From contig JPHH03000008.1 of assembly GCA_000750105.3 (NCBI GenBank), forward strand, positions 496,001 to 560,000: 64,000 nucleotides of DNA, given 5' to 3'. The notes beneath the pieces were generated by a model. It saw only the letters and a program-made list of their open reading frames with translations. It made no database searches and was not told the origin of the DNA. Position 1 is the first letter of the stretch, and each line of letters opens with the position of its first letter. Below are positions 30,361 through 42,014 of this stretch, one piece after another. Source of the DNA: Tolypocladium sp. Sup5 PDA-1 (Eukaryota > Ascomycota > Sordariomycetes > Hypocreales > Ophiocordycipitaceae). A program made the position numbers and the translations under genes.

Positions 30361-31659
30361 CGACATTAGCTGCCAATTCATAGGAATAGAGACTCGTCCG
30401 TCCCGCGTGCCGCCCCCTTGCTCGCACCTGCTGACCGTCACCCCAGCTGCCGAACAAGCTGTTCACCAGCTGTCCAGGCCGCAGCGCACACCACACCAAC
30501 GGGAGCTTTGTATATTGAATTAACATCTGAAGTTCCCAACGAGGAGACGTAGTGGCTGGCTTAACGGTCATGAAGGGAGTTTTCGTTTACAACGGTTGTA
30601 TTCGGACCCCGCTTTCCAGGGGTTCGCTGTTCGAGAACTCCCGCGTCTCCTCGGTTTCACAATTTTTTTTTAGTAGATTCAATTTTGATACTCTTTTTGT
30701 GTCGTATATAACAGCACTATTGTCTTGTTTCTTCCTCCTTCTTTTTCTTTGTTGCGGTTGAAAGCTTTTGTGGCGAGTCTACGGTTGATGGAGGGAGTGG
30801 TGGCTCCTGGGGTGTTCAGTTGGCACATGTGCACAGAGGACAGTCTCAACAAGGTGCCCAATTCAGCAGCACGACAGTGTCGGTGCCACGGAAACACCCA
30901 AGCACTCGTACAGTGTAATAAAAGTCTGATACTATGTGTATAGATGGGATTATGGCAACATGAGGGCCATCGTGAGATTTGTGGAGGCCTTTGCGGAGGA
31001 TCGGCCGGGCACGGAGAACGAGGTCAATCAATCCTTGGCGTGTGCGGCGCCTCCGCCTCCGTGAAACCCACCGTCACCCCAACTGTGGAGTGCGCTGTAT
31101 AATGGGTTGATGGGTTATCGACAAGTACAGACGTACGGTATGCGCCAACGAGGCATTTGGCAATGCCATCAGAGGCACAACGAGATGCACAGGAAACGGC
31201 TCCCCCAACGGGGGGCCTTGGCAGGAGATGGACACCAGCGGTTGGCCCAACCCGGCCCCCAGCCGCCGCGAATTGGGTCGCCGGTGCGGCTACGACCTCA
31301 CAACCTCACAAGCGGCGCCGACTGATAGGCCCGCGAGTCAAGGCCGTCCACAAAAGCGCCGCGGACACGGGCGCAGGCGGCTCCACCTCTCGTTTCGTCG
31401 TGCATTCGTCCGACCAGGAGGCGCGCGGCGGGTGGACAGGGGGAGATGGATATCGACGTAATCAATGGCCCGATCGATGGCCGCTGAGACGGCCGCGAAT
31501 AAATGTCGCACCTGCTTGAGTGTGACGTCTGTGAAGCCATAAGATGTGTCGCATGCCCTCCTGTCACCCCAGACTCTGATCTTCACCTCCCCTCACTCTG
31601 AGATCAACGTCGGTGATTGCCTCTCCACATCTCCACAGCCCACTTACAGCTCGGACACA
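30361..31659. other. Gene-free region with pyrimidine-rich tract
   Basis: No domain-bearing frame was seen on either strand. A T/C-rich tract occurs at about 30660-30770. Short frames at 31157-31519 and 31298-31567 overlap in different phases and are rejected. Confidence 0.5.
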
Positions 31660-32733
31660 ATGGCCGACATGAAGGACGGCGCGTTCCGCCATGACAACAT
31701 GGACATTCCCAAAGGCGACCGCGTCCTGCCTCTCTTCTCTCTCAAGGGCAGGACCGCCATCGTCTCGGGCGCCGGCGCTGGCATCGGCCTGGCCGTAGCC
31801 CATGCCTTTGCAGAGGCGGGCGCCAACGTCGCCATCTGGTACAACAGCAACAAGCAGGCCCTGGCCGAGGCCGAAGACATTGAAAAGACTTACGGCGTCA
31901 AGTGTAAGCTGGTCTCCAAGGGACTAGTATCCGGAAATTCCGCGACTAACAATGGCATTGGCCAACAGGCAAGGCGTACCAGGTAGACGTGGTTTCGGCC
32001 GAGGCCGTTGACCGGGCCATCAACGAAATCGTCAAGGAGTTCAACGGCCGCCTCGACGTCTTCGTCGCCAACTCGGGCATCGCGTGGACGGACGGGGCCT
32101 TCATCGACGGGCCCGTGGAGACGGCGAGGAAAGTCATGGCCGTCAACGTGGACGGCGTCATGTGGTGCGCGAGGAGCGCGGGCGCTCACTTCAGACGCCA
32201 GAAGAAGGAGGCCACGACGCTCGACGGCAAGCCGCTGGACAACTTTGTGGCTGGCAGTTTCATCGCGACGGCGTCGATAAGCGGCAGCATCGTCAACGTG
32301 CCGCAGCTGCAGGCCGTGTACAACGGTTCCAAGGCGGCCGTCATCCACTTCTGTAAGCGCCCACTGAGACAAACGGCTGGGGGATGACGTCCGCAGCGCG
32401 CACCGCTAACATCGCGTTACACAGGCAAGAGCTTGGCCGTTGAGTGGACGGGATTCGCTCGCGTCAACACGGTTTCTCCCGGATACATCCAGACCGACAT
32501 CACGCAGTTTGCGTCGCCCGAGATGAGGAGGCAGTGGAAGGACAGGACTGTCATGGGGTGAGTTGGTCCCCGCGGCTGCGGCCAGTGGGCGACTGCATGC
32601 TAATGATGCCTTACGCAGACGAGAGGGCCAGGTCAATGAGCTCAAGGGCTCGTACCTGTACCTGGCGAGCGATGCGGCGTCGTACACGACCGGCCTGGAC
32701 ATGGTTGTCGACGGCGGCTACTGCTTGCCATGA
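31660..32733 (+). CDS. NADP-mannitol dehydrogenase / sorbose-reductase-like SDR
   Basis: Exons are 31660-31903, 31969-32352, 32425-32557 and 32619-32733, giving 291 residues. It is a classical short-chain dehydrogenase: the cofactor loop is SGAGAGIGLAVAHAF, the NNAG-like motif is VANSGIA, and the catalytic Ser lies in SISGSIVNVPQ with the YNGSK motif after it. The N-terminus MDIPKGDRVLPLFSLKGR and the C-terminal LDMVVDGGYCLP match fungal NADP-dependent mannitol dehydrogenase/sorbose reductase proteins, which interconvert fructose and mannitol or sorbose and sorbitol. No targeting signal is visible, so it is probably cytosolic. Substrate choice within this SDR group is not settled by sequence. 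Confidence 0.88.
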
Positions 32734-33878
32734 TGGACTCGACCTGGTGAGGATCCTGGTTGAGAACTTGAGAGGCTGACTGTGTGGGTTATGGAATTAT
32801 GGAATTATGGAAGGCGTTGTCGCGCATGGTTCACGATAGACGGACGATACGGCACAGGTGGTTTGGGCCGTCAGAGCAAGACGACGGGACGGAGACGCTG
32901 GGATCGGATGGATTAGAGGACTGATATAATACCCATCAACAGAGGAGATTGGACAAAGTAGGGACTTGTCTCTGGAGGTGACATCTGGTGGCGCGAGATC
33001 TTGCCCGCTCGGGGAATTTATGCTTACCTAATGGCCTGAGACACTTCAAGCGGAAACGCATCATCGTGCGCCTTGTTGACGGCGGCCTCTTTCGCAGTGG
33101 GGCAGACGAATTCCGGGCTCTGGCTGGGGCTGTGGCGGGGTATTGAATGTCAACTCAGCACGTTTGCTGGCCGTTACACCGAGGTGCTGACCCCTGATTA
33201 CCAGCCCTGTCTCTTGTTGGCTTAATTGCTCCGTCAGAGAGGGAAGGTCAATTCTGAGGGAGTGGACGAGTGCGTTGAATCCGCTGATGGCTTCCATGCT
33301 TGAGGCAGACTCTGGGCCGTCTGCTCTTTGGCCCTAGAGCCTCAGCACAGAGCACCTTGAGCAACACCCGACATCCAAGGGCAAGCCTTGAGCTGAATCC
33401 TTCCTTAAGGTGTCAAAGCCCAGCTGCTACGTAGCACCTGTGAAAAGCATCGCTGGGCCGGAAAAGGCTGTGATGAAATAGAGGGGAAGCTCGACGGCAG
33501 CGGCGCTGATTGGGCAGCCACCTTGGCTGACGCCCACCAGTGATCCATCGACGGTTCAGACCCCAGTCCCAGCTGCTGCTGGTCTCTCCTCTGCACCACA
33601 CGCACCCACCAGCCAACCCAAACCTCTGCGTCGTGTCAGCCCTATTTTGTATCTCCTCGACGCGGCAGAAGCCCATCCGACTCGCGTGCGACGACGACGA
33701 CGACGACCACTTGCTCCTCTCGCTGACCGTGAGCCCCCTCTCGCGATCCCGCGTCCTCGGTAGTCCGGACGCCGAAACCCCCCCCCCCTTGGGCCTCTGA
33801 CGTGCCAACCTCCCCCCGAGCCTCTCCTCTTCGCAACCCGACCAGCGTCCTCGAAAGAGCCGCTGCCTCTCGCCCAGC
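32734..33878. other. Intergenic region upstream of calcineurin A
   Basis: No gene recognised. The 33540-33878 part is C-rich and pyrimidine-rich, as expected for a long 5' leader and promoter of the calcineurin gene. Confidence 0.5.
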
Positions 33879-35801
33879 ATGGATCACGATGGCGAGACCC
33901 CGCCCGTCGAGGTGCGCCGCACCCAGCAGGTCGACAATGCCATCCGCGCCATCCAAGAGAAGAAGCCGGTCCCGGAGATCGACTTCACCATCCACACCAT
34001 GGAGGACGGGACCCAAGTGAGCACCATGGAGAGAGTGTGCAAAGGTGCGTCGAATGTCGGCAGATATAGCTTCTTCCCTTATGCCATCACCAGCTGTGCC
34101 GGCGCCTTGAGCGAATTGTGGCTGACCCGTTGTCGCGTGCCGTGCCTCCAGACGTTCAAGCACCCGCCATGTTCAAGCCCACCGAAGAGCAGTTCTTCAC
34201 GGATGACACCCACACGAAGCCTGACATCAACTTCCTCAAACAACACTTCTACCGCGAGGGTCGCCTGACCGAGGAGCAGGCACTATGGATTCTCAGGACG
34301 GGTACCGAACTGCTGCGGGCCGAGCCCAACCTCCTCGAGATGGACGCTCCCATTACCGTCTGTGGCGACGTCCACGGCCAATATTACGACTTGATGAAGC
34401 TCTTCGAAGTCGGCGGCGATCCGGCCGAGACGCGCTACCTCTTTCTTGGCGACTACGTCGACCGAGGATACTTTAGCATTGAATGCGTCCTGTATCTCTG
34501 GTGCCTCAAAATTCACTACCCCAAGACGCTGTGGCTCCTCCGCGGCAACCACGAGTGTCGCCATTTGACCGACTACTTCACCTTTAAGCTCGAGTGCAAG
34601 CACAAGTACTCGGAGATTGTCTACGATGCCTGCATGGAGTCCTTCTGCAGCCTGCCCCTGGCCGCCGTCATGAACAAGCAATTCCTCTGCATTCACGGTG
34701 GCCTCAGCCCGGAGCTGCATACTCTGGATGACCTGAGAAGTGTTCGTCATCCCTCTGTGGCGGAAATTGCGCACTCGGGCGGTAAGATTTTGACTGCTGA
34801 CCTGGCAACAGATTGACCGATTCAGGGAGCCTCCTACGCAAGGGCTCATGTGCGATATCCTCTGGGCCGACCCGCTCGAGGACTTTGGCCAGGAAAAGAC
34901 GAGCGACTACTTCTTGCACAACCACGTGCGTGGCTGCTCATACTTCTTTTCGTATCCCGCCGCGTGCGCCTTTCTCGAGAAGAATAATCTCCTATCCGTC
35001 ATTCGCGCCCACGAGGCTCAGGACGCAGGGTACCGGATGTATCGAAAGACGCGTACTACCGGTTTCCCCAGCGTCATGACCATCTTCTCGGCTCCCAACT
35101 ACCTCGACGTCTATAACAACAAGGCGGCAGTCTTGAAGTACGAGAACAACGTCATGAACATTCGGCAGTTCAACTGCACCCCACACCCTTACTGGCTCCC
35201 CAACTTCATGGACGTCTTCACCTGGTCTCTGCCGTTCGTCGGCGAGAAGATTACCGACATGCTCATTGCCATCCTGAGCACGTGCTCCGAGGAAGAGCTC
35301 AAGGAGGAGACGCCCTCGTCGACGTCCCCGCAATCGCCGCCGGCGACTACATCCAGCGAGGATCCCAACTCGATCGAATTCAAGCGGAGGGCGATCAAGA
35401 ACAAGATTCTTGCCATTGGCCGCATGTCCCGAGTCTTTCAGGTTCTGCGAGAAGAGTCGGAGAGGGTTACGGAACTCAAGACTGTTTCTGGCGGAAGGCT
35501 GCCTGCCGGCACATTGATGCTCGGCGCGGAGGGTATCAAGAACGCTATCAGCTCTTTTGAAGATGCTAGAAAGGTTGATTTGCAGAACGAGCGCCTGCCG
35601 CCGAGCCACGAAGAGGTTGTCAAGCACCAGGAGGAGGAGCGTGCGACTGCACTCCAGAAGGCGGCCCACGACGCCGACAACGACAAGAAGCTGCAGCAGC
35701 TCTCCCGGAGGCTGAGCACGTGAGTATTGTACCTCTCGCAATGATGTGAATACGCAGGGACTGACCAATCTCCCAGGGACCGTAAGCATCGATCACCCTG
35801 A
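33879..35801 (+). CDS. cnaA: Calcineurin A (protein phosphatase 2B catalytic subunit)
   Basis: Exons are 33879-34044, 34152-34741, 34812-35719 and probably 35777-35801, giving 562 residues. The metallophosphatase motifs are intact: CGDVHGQYYD, GDYVDRG, RGNHECRHL and SAPNYLDVY. Next come the calcineurin-B-binding helix (PNFMDVFTWSLPFVGEKITD), a Ser-Pro-rich insert (TPSSTSPQSPPATTSSEDP), which is known only from filamentous fungi, the calmodulin-binding helix (AIKNKILAIGRMSRVFQVLR) and the autoinhibitory segment (GIKNAISSFEDARK). Calcineurin transduces calcium signals to Crz1-type factors. Intron 2 uses a weak GTTCGT donor. Near the 3' end a stop codon (ACG-TGA) overlaps a strong GTGAGT donor: unspliced the protein ends at 35723 with LST (555 residues); spliced it ends STDRKHRSP. 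Confidence 0.95.
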
Positions 35802-36283
35802 AATGATGGTGTACAGGAGGGTCCGTGGCAGTAGTGGATGCATCGGAAGGGGGCGAATGGACTTGCCGATTGAGTGGGATGAGGACATATGCCCCATGGT
35901 GACGTTCGTTTCTGCGCGGGATTCATCATGACAAAACGGAGGTTCTTTCAGGGTCGGGCGGGACGGTCACATACAGCATCGCGGGAACGAGTTGAGACGC
36001 GCGCAGTAGACATGACAGCGTTGGACATGGACACATGGCTAGAGGGCAATACTCTATCTAGTAGGGTTATCGTGAGGAATCCGGCTAATGAGCGCGCAAT
36101 ACACCAACAGTACCTTGTACCTTGCATTGGGGCCAGTGAGACTTATACACGAACACTGCTTGGTGATGCAAGATGGAGCAGGGGGCAATGTGAGTCTTGT
36201 AAAGCATATTAAACGCCACTAATCCAAGGTATCTAGTATCGTAAACAAGAGCGAATGGACCTGAACGCCCCCGCAAGTTCAAC
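35802..36283. other. Convergent intergenic region
   Basis: This lies between the 3' ends of calcineurin A (+) and the methyltransferase gene (-). No gene recognised; AT-rich towards 36060-36240. Confidence 0.5.
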
Positions 36284-37042
36284 TCAAGCATCCCTCTTCG
36301 GGGCCGTCGCCGTCAACATCTGACACGGCAACACCCCGTACAGCATCCTAAACCCAACCTGCGCGACCTCGATGCCCTCCCACCCGAGCCCCTCGAGCGT
36401 CGCGCGATGGTCCTTGAAGTAGCCGTACAGGTCGATGATGACGATCCTACCCTCCGGCGCGCACACGCGCGCCATCTCCTTGACGGCGGCGAGGCGGCCC
36501 TCGCGCGGGGCGTTGTGCAGCGCCAGGTTGGACGTGACGAGGGCGAAGGCGGCGTCGGCGAAGGGGAAGTGCGCGGTGAAGCTGGCGGTGTGCAGGACGG
36601 TGTGCGGGACGACGGAGAGCGCGGCGGCGTTTTTGTAGGTGGCGAGGGGGGAGTTGCCGGTCTGGTCGGCGGTGCTGAAGATGTCGATGCCGTAGGCGGG
36701 ACACACGTGTGCCGTTCCTCCGCTTGAGGCGAGGAGGAGCTTCTTCTTGCGCTGGGCCGTCTTGAGGAGCACCATGCCGCGCCCGCAGCCGACGTCGAGC
36801 GCGGGACCGGTAAAGGCGCTGTCCGGGAGGCCGTCGAGGATCCCGTCCCAGACCTGGAACTTGCCGCGGAGGGAGGCGTAGAGGTACAGCGGCGCGGCGA
36901 CGAAGGAGGCGAGCAGCCCGAAGCGCGAGTCGAGGCCGAAGTCGGGCTGGGAGGGGATGGCGGGCTGGGGGTCGGCGTGGGCGAGGGTTTGGATGTGGTC
37001 CTCGGGAGGGGAGTGCTGGTGGGCGTCGTCGTAGACTGCCAT
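36284..37042 (-). CDS. Class I SAM-dependent methyltransferase
   Basis: Single exon, 252 residues. The SAM-binding motif I is ALDVGCGRGMVLLKTA and the acidic motif II region is YGIDIFSTADQ. The FADAAFALVTSNLALHN segment is motif IV, and VCAPEGRIVIIDLYGYFKDH is the post-motif sheet. The N-terminal PLYLYASLRGKFQVWDGIL segment precedes the fold and may contact membranes or substrate. The family resembles small fungal and bacterial methyltransferases annotated as type 11/25, whose substrates are unknown. No biosynthetic genes are adjacent that would suggest a pathway. Confidence 0.8.
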   Translation of the reverse strand: MAVYDDAHQHSPPEDHIQTLAHADPQPAIPSQPDFGLDSRFGLLASFVAAPLYLYASLRGKFQVWDGILDGLPDSAFTGPALDVGCGRGMVLLKTAQRKKKLLLASSGGTAHVCPAYGIDIFSTADQTGNSPLATYKNAAALSVVPHTVLHTASFTAHFPFADAAFALVTSNLALHNAPREGRLAAVKEMARVCAPEGRIVIIDLYGYFKDHRATLEGLGWEGIEVAQVGFRMLYGVLPCQMLTATAPKRDA

Positions 37043-38150
37043 GGTGTTGATGTGTTTTGCTTCTCACGAGTGTTGTTTGTTGAAGAGGCTATGAGGGGGG
37101 AGGTGATGCTATGCTGGTCATGCCAATTCAAAGGCGAGACGGGCGTCTTTTATGTCCGTCTGGACACAGCTCTGACGAGGCTATACCCAGCTGAACACCC
37201 AAGCCTGCCATGGCAGACGATTCGACGCTTGATACCTGCGGTAGTAAAGCCATTCGACGCCCACGCTGCGGGAGGCAAGGCCATTCGAGGTCAGAATGGG
37301 CCAAATATTAGGCCGCTATTATCATTACACCATGCACTAAAATGGAAATCAGTTCGATGGGCGGAGGAGGGTGCCACAGCCGCCCCAGTTGTGTGCCGGC
37401 TGCCGAATAATACCGTGCATCTTCCCAGCGTCCAGTGGGGGTGGGTTTTGCGGACGGGCTTGGACGGATTTGGCAAGGCATTCGATCGACGATTAGCATC
37501 TGCCAGGTCGTTTCGAGGGACGTAAACGCCCCATAAGGCTGGCAACATCCGGCGGTTCAGGGCGAGAAGTAAAGAGCTGTTGAAATCCCGCATGGGTAGC
37601 TTGACTTGATTCGAGAGTCTCTTTCTATTCGAGCACCAGAGCGCACGGTGATGCGGGTTTGTAAGTTGCAACGTTCCATGGACGTCGCCTGGCGCTGCCT
37701 TACACGAGCGACAACATCAAGACCAGACACCCATGGGGCCACGAGACAACATGACAGAGACACGAGTTGCAAGGCCGGCACGCGCCGGCACTGCCACCTG
37801 CTTATGGGCCGACGCCAAAGAGACGCGCACAGTAGATTGTGTGCGCGCGCGCCATGGTCGCTATCCGGGGCATCTCCCGTCTCACCATATGAAACTCTAT
37901 GTACGGCCGCCTGCATGGGTGCAATTTATGACGTGCAACAGCCCGCTCTTTGCAAGGAGTCAGAAACAATGGGACTGCAATTAGTAGGTTTACACTTTGC
38001 TGATAAGTAAACAAGATTCCAGGGAGGGTCTTCCCTGGGATGCCTCGGCTCCGTCTCTACAGCTTGTTCCACGAACCGTTTCTGCAAACACCATACCCAT
38101 CCTCTTCGTAGCGATTGGCTTTGGGCGAGCAAACGCCATACGCAGGAAAC
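37043..38150. other. Gene-free divergent region
   Basis: Promoter space for the methyltransferase gene (-) and the CFEM protein gene (+). Frames at 37557-37916 and 37606-38010 on opposite strands are shadows of each other with no domain. Confidence 0.5.
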
Positions 38151-38967
38151 ATGAGGGCCTTATACCTTCTTTTTCTCTGCTCTGGCATCGCAGTCGCCCG
38201 GCTCCCTGAAACACCAGATTGCCTTGTACGTAAACCACATCGTCCATCCAGTCCCCAGCGTCCCGTTTCCGCTTGCTCCCGCAAGGCGCGCGATGACCTG
38301 ACATTACCTACGTTAGGAGCGCTGTTCAAGCCTGAAAATGACCATGGACAGTTTCATGAAGGGCTGTACGACCCTCCATGAGACTGCTTGGTGCTTTTGC
38401 AGAAGTTGGACAGTCCCAATTTTATCAGACATCACGCGTGACTGCATCAAGACCGCGTGCTCTGACGACGATCTCTCGGAACTTAACCAGGCTATTGCCG
38501 ACTCTTGCAAAATAAAATCGACTTCGAGTAGCATATCTTCTGGAGGTTCTCTTCCGGGTGCTCCTACTAAAACGGCTTCTTCCGACCCGTCGGCGACACC
38601 AACCAGCACAACCGCTACACCCATCTCTACCAAAGCTACAAGTTCAACCACCGAGAGCAACGCCCCTCTGCCCGAGGAGACCTCGACCTCCGCGAAATCC
38701 TCGACCGGCTTGACACATGGAGCCGTGGCTGGAGTATCGGTGGCAGCAACCGTTGGTGTCGGCGCCATATTCCTGACTGTTTGGTTTGTGCTGCGTCGCA
38801 GGCGGTCGATGAAGCGGGAAGGGGTGAATGCTACGGACATTGCGGAAGTGGAGGCGATTGAACAGGTCGGCATACATGGTGCTGAAAAACACGACTCAGA
38901 AGCGGCTCGTCGTCACGATAGCACGCAAATTTTTGAACTAGATGGAGGTCCGGTGGGAAACGGGTAG
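38151..38967 (+). CDS. Single-pass CFEM-like cell-surface protein
   Basis: Exons are 38151-38225 and 38317-38967, giving 241 residues. Residues 1 to about 16 are a signal peptide (MRALYLLFLCSGIAVA). The mature N-terminus has eight cysteines in CFEM order: DCLERC, KGC, AWCFC, RDC, TAC and DSC. A Ser/Thr/Pro-rich stalk (about residues 85-150) and one membrane helix (AVAGVSVAATVGVGAIFLTV) follow, then a basic stop-transfer (RRRRSMKRE) and a 45-residue cytosolic tail. The Asp that coordinates heme iron in canonical CFEM domains is not at its expected place: the C-x3-D-x2-C spacing is replaced by a longer loop, CTTLHETAWC. A sensor or adhesive role is more likely than heme uptake, but this is inference. 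Confidence 0.75.
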
Positions 38968-39754
38968 TGAAAGATGGTGATTACGAGCGTTGGGGAAAGG
39001 TGAACAGACACAGGATACAGACGGTCTCGATGCGCAAGCATTGGCAAAAACGAGGAGACGAGAGATTGGGTTGTACATACCGCCATCCACCCATCGGGTC
39101 TACTACAGAATGAGCGGCTACGAAACAGGCGAGGGAGAGATCTTTTATCCAAAGGCAGGACATTTGGACTTTGCCAGCGACGGGAGGACCAGCTTTGATG
39201 GGCTGGCGCACTTCTCCCCGTACCTGGACACCAACGTCAAGTTTCAGGGGTTCAGGATGTCGGATTCGCCTCGGCACCGGCCTGGGACCAGGCCGAGCGT
39301 ATCCTGGGACTTGTGAGGCGATTGGAGATGCGGATAGGAATGGATGGGTGCGAAGTACTTCGAGAGACCCTGTTGAGGACGAAGGGACCTCAGGCTCCTC
39401 GTATAGCTGGAAACCTCCGAGCCAGACGAAGCTCCTGGCACAAAAGGGACTGGCTCGCTGAAAATCATTAATATACCACGCGTATCTTGAACGCTTTTTC
39501 TTCGAATTTTATTAAATTGATTATACGAATACCTCCCATTGCATTGCTGCATAGGTACTTTATACCCTGCCTCATGGTTGACCGTTGAGCTGGACGGTGT
39601 TGCCCCACTTGTCTGTCGCCTTACACTTCCCCAAACACCACGGCTTCACGCGACGCGCCATGAACCGTCATCTGCCGACTGTGCAAACGAGCCTCTACGT
39701 GGCGCCAATACCTCCCTTTCCTCTCTGATAATCGCCCGCTGGAGCTTCTACGCG
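38968..39754. other. Intergenic region with one unassigned short frame
   Basis: A plus-strand frame at 39110-39316 (68 codons from its first ATG) has protein-like composition but no recognised relatives. It could be a decayed gene. The rest is AT-rich (39460-39540) and then promoter sequence for the orphan gene. Confidence 0.4.
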
Positions 39755-41217
39755 ATGGCTGGCTTACCTCCCCGGCCTGAGCGGCCCGTGTTGAAATGGC
39801 CAGGCGGCTTTCAGATTGTCGACGGCAACTTTACCGTGGATGGCGTCGAGTGGAATCCTGGCACGATTCTGCGGCTGTTGTTCCATCCAGAAGACCACCT
39901 CAGCGGGGAGATAGACCTGGCAGCTACGAGGGCAAAGGCAGCGTCTTTGCTAGCCGACAAACCATTCCTCTCCGCGCAACTGCGATTCTATGGCATCGCC
40001 TTTCGGCCTTCCATGACTGCCTCAGAATTGGGGCTCTTGTTAAAGACTGCTGTCGACAACCGCTTGGTACGTGCCTCGATATAGCCCCTCTAATCTTGTC
40101 CTCGTGCTTACTGTTGTAGTGTGATGCTGCCCCGTACTCGGTTATCGACATCGGGCCACGAATGCAGCGCGAGTACAAGGACTTGCTCAGCGAGTGGGAA
40201 AAGAAGACGGCAGAATGGGATGCCCTTAAGGACAGCAAGGCGGCGTTCTCAAGATGCGAGACGCCAGTACAACGTGCCAACTTTGATCCCCAGCTATTCG
40301 TGGACTATTATTTTTTGACCGACGGACAGCCCGACGAGAGCAAAACCCCTGAACCGCTGGTAATCCATGGCTGCACAAAGATATATCGCGTGGCCTACCA
40401 AGTGGGCCTTGTTCCTGGACTTGCCTTGAATGTCGGCGGAAATGGCCCTCAACAGATTGTGTGTATTGGATGGGACACGGATGCTGTTTCCGCCATGGCG
40501 AACAAGATTGGCAAGGAATGGGATGCTGAGCAATCAGCAAAGGCCAAAGCAGCCATGGAAGAACACAAACAATACCGAGCCAAGGTGTGGAGCGAAGCGC
40601 CAGCGAGATCCGCTCGGGGCAGAAAGAGGACGAAACAGCCTCGATTGAATGTTCACCGATGCGTGGGATCCTATGTTCTCACGAGTCCTGACATCGAACC
40701 TTCGGAGTCAGGCTACGGCCCTCTCACATTGGATATTCGAGAATGGAAAGGCGACACGTTCATCGCCGCGTTTGACTTCGGAATGGTGAACGGAACCATG
40801 TTCCTGTCTCGAGCGTTCGAGAATCTCGGACCACTCCGGCATTCAGAAGAGCGAGGTGTACAAGTCTTTGGCCGAGACGAAACCCTTTGGGAAGATACGC
40901 TCACGCATGGGAAGTACAGAAGGGCCAAGTTCGATCGAAAGGAGGAGGAGTATCAACTGCACTTCATGATGCGCACGTACGAGCCCGAACATGACTTATG
41001 GAATGCCTACCCACATTATGGGGAGATTATTTACATGTGCGAAGACTGCTTAACTTTCACTGCGATTGCATTCAATATGCCGGGCAGCGTTATGAGTGAT
41101 AGTCCCATGTTCATGGGGTATAAAGTGTCTGATGTTCCCCGTCAGGAGCCCCGGCGCTGGGATAGCTACAAGGAGAACGAGGACCCGACGTTCGCGATGC
41201 CGGACGCGTTGTATTGA
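39755..41217 (+). CDS. Hypothetical protein, no recognised domain
   Basis: Exons are 39755-40066 and 40120-41217, giving 469 residues. The intron (53 nt) has a clean GTACGT donor, a CTTACTG branch region and a TAG acceptor. I recognise no family. It has no signal peptide or membrane helix. The N-terminal 100 residues look compactly folded (FQIVDGNFTVDGVEWNPGTI). A charged helix follows (MQREYKDLLSEWEKKTAEWD), as does a Lys/Arg patch (ARGRKRTKQPR) that could be a nuclear localisation signal. The C-terminal half is rich in aromatic residues (TYEPEHDLWNAYPHYGEIIY). Uniform codon use and a well-formed intron support it being a real gene. Confidence 0.75.
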
Positions 41218-41522
41218 GATCGCAATGGATTACATATATTTTACTCTCGAGCGACCTAGGGGGGTTGTGCAAGTCTATTTTGCCGGTGGGGAGATATTTT
41301 AAAGCGCCCAAGAACAGAGCTGTCAATTGCTCGTCCTAATACGATCACACCAGATTTGCCGCGCTCCAGACAGGATCATGGGTTTGGGCTGATGTTTGAC
41401 AAGTGCGATTTACTTTGTAAACTTGCTGTGTTGTATTGCCGACACAACCGTTCTCCCTTGGCGGTTGCGAGACCGCAAACATTCCTGGTTGCTTCAGTTG
41501 GCCTTGGGATCGTCTCGCTCGT
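41218..41522. other. Convergent intergenic region
   Basis: 305 bp between the 3' ends of the orphan gene (+) and the PAC3 gene (-). Nothing recognised. Confidence 0.5.
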
Positions 41523-42014
41523 TCAGAGAACCTTCTGGGCCAACTCAAACAGATCGAAAAACGCCTCTCGCTCCGTGTCCAGCTTGGCCAGCCCAAGGCC
41601 CAGCACAAGGGTTCTCCTATCATCGGGAGATTGCAGTGACAAACGGCTGGCAATCTGCGCGGCGTAGAGCTGCCCAACGGTTTCCCGACCGTCGCCTCCA
41701 CCTCCAAGCAGCGTTTTGGGGGTCAAGTGTGTTGAAGGGAGGAGCCCATGGCTGAGGCTAGGCAAAGTCATCTCGACCATGCCTGCTGAGGAGCCCGTTA
41801 AAGGGACTTGGACCTTGGCCAAGTTAGACAAAGCAGCACTCATTAGATCGACGCATCTTACCCATTGGGACAGTCTGCCCTCCTGGCTGATCGTGACGAG
41901 GATTTTGTCTGCAAAGCTCAACGAGGTCACTTCCGTCGCGACTCCGTTGACGAGACCCGAAGCGTGACGACTTGGGACTGGAAAGTCATCTTCCCGAATA
42001 TCGTGAGCCGCCAT
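41523..42014 (-). CDS. Proteasome assembly chaperone 3 (PAC3/Poc3-like)
   Basis: Exons in transcription order are 42014-41862 and 41813-41523, giving 147 residues. The family core is ASGLVNGVATEVTSLSFADK followed by ILVTISQEGRLSQW-VQVPL, which is contiguous only after removing a 48-nt intron (41861-41814: GTAAGA donor, TCTAAC branch, AAG acceptor). That intron is a multiple of three and stop-free, so an unspliced reading inserts 16 residues into the core sheet. PAC3 pairs with PAC4 to guide assembly of the 20S proteasome alpha ring. It is divergently paired with the dhr1/ecm16 gene. Confidence 0.82.
   Translation of the reverse strand: MAAHDIREDDFPVPSRHASGLVNGVATEVTSLSFADKILVTISQEGRLSQWVRCVDLMSAALSNLAKVQVPLTGSSAGMVEMTLPSLSHGLLPSTHLTPKTLLGGGGDGRETVGQLYAAQIASRLSLQSPDDRRTLVLGLGLAKLDTEREAFFDLFELAQKVL

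Noticed and set aside
36285..37131. Methyltransferase plus nearby SDR genes as a biosynthetic cluster
   Set aside because: The genes are separated by unrelated housekeeping genes, and no synthase, transporter or regulator typical of a cluster accompanies them.
39110..39316. 68-codon plus-strand ORF after the CFEM-like gene
   Set aside because: Composition is protein-like, but there is no recognised relative, no clear promoter and no splice continuation; noted only as a possible relic.
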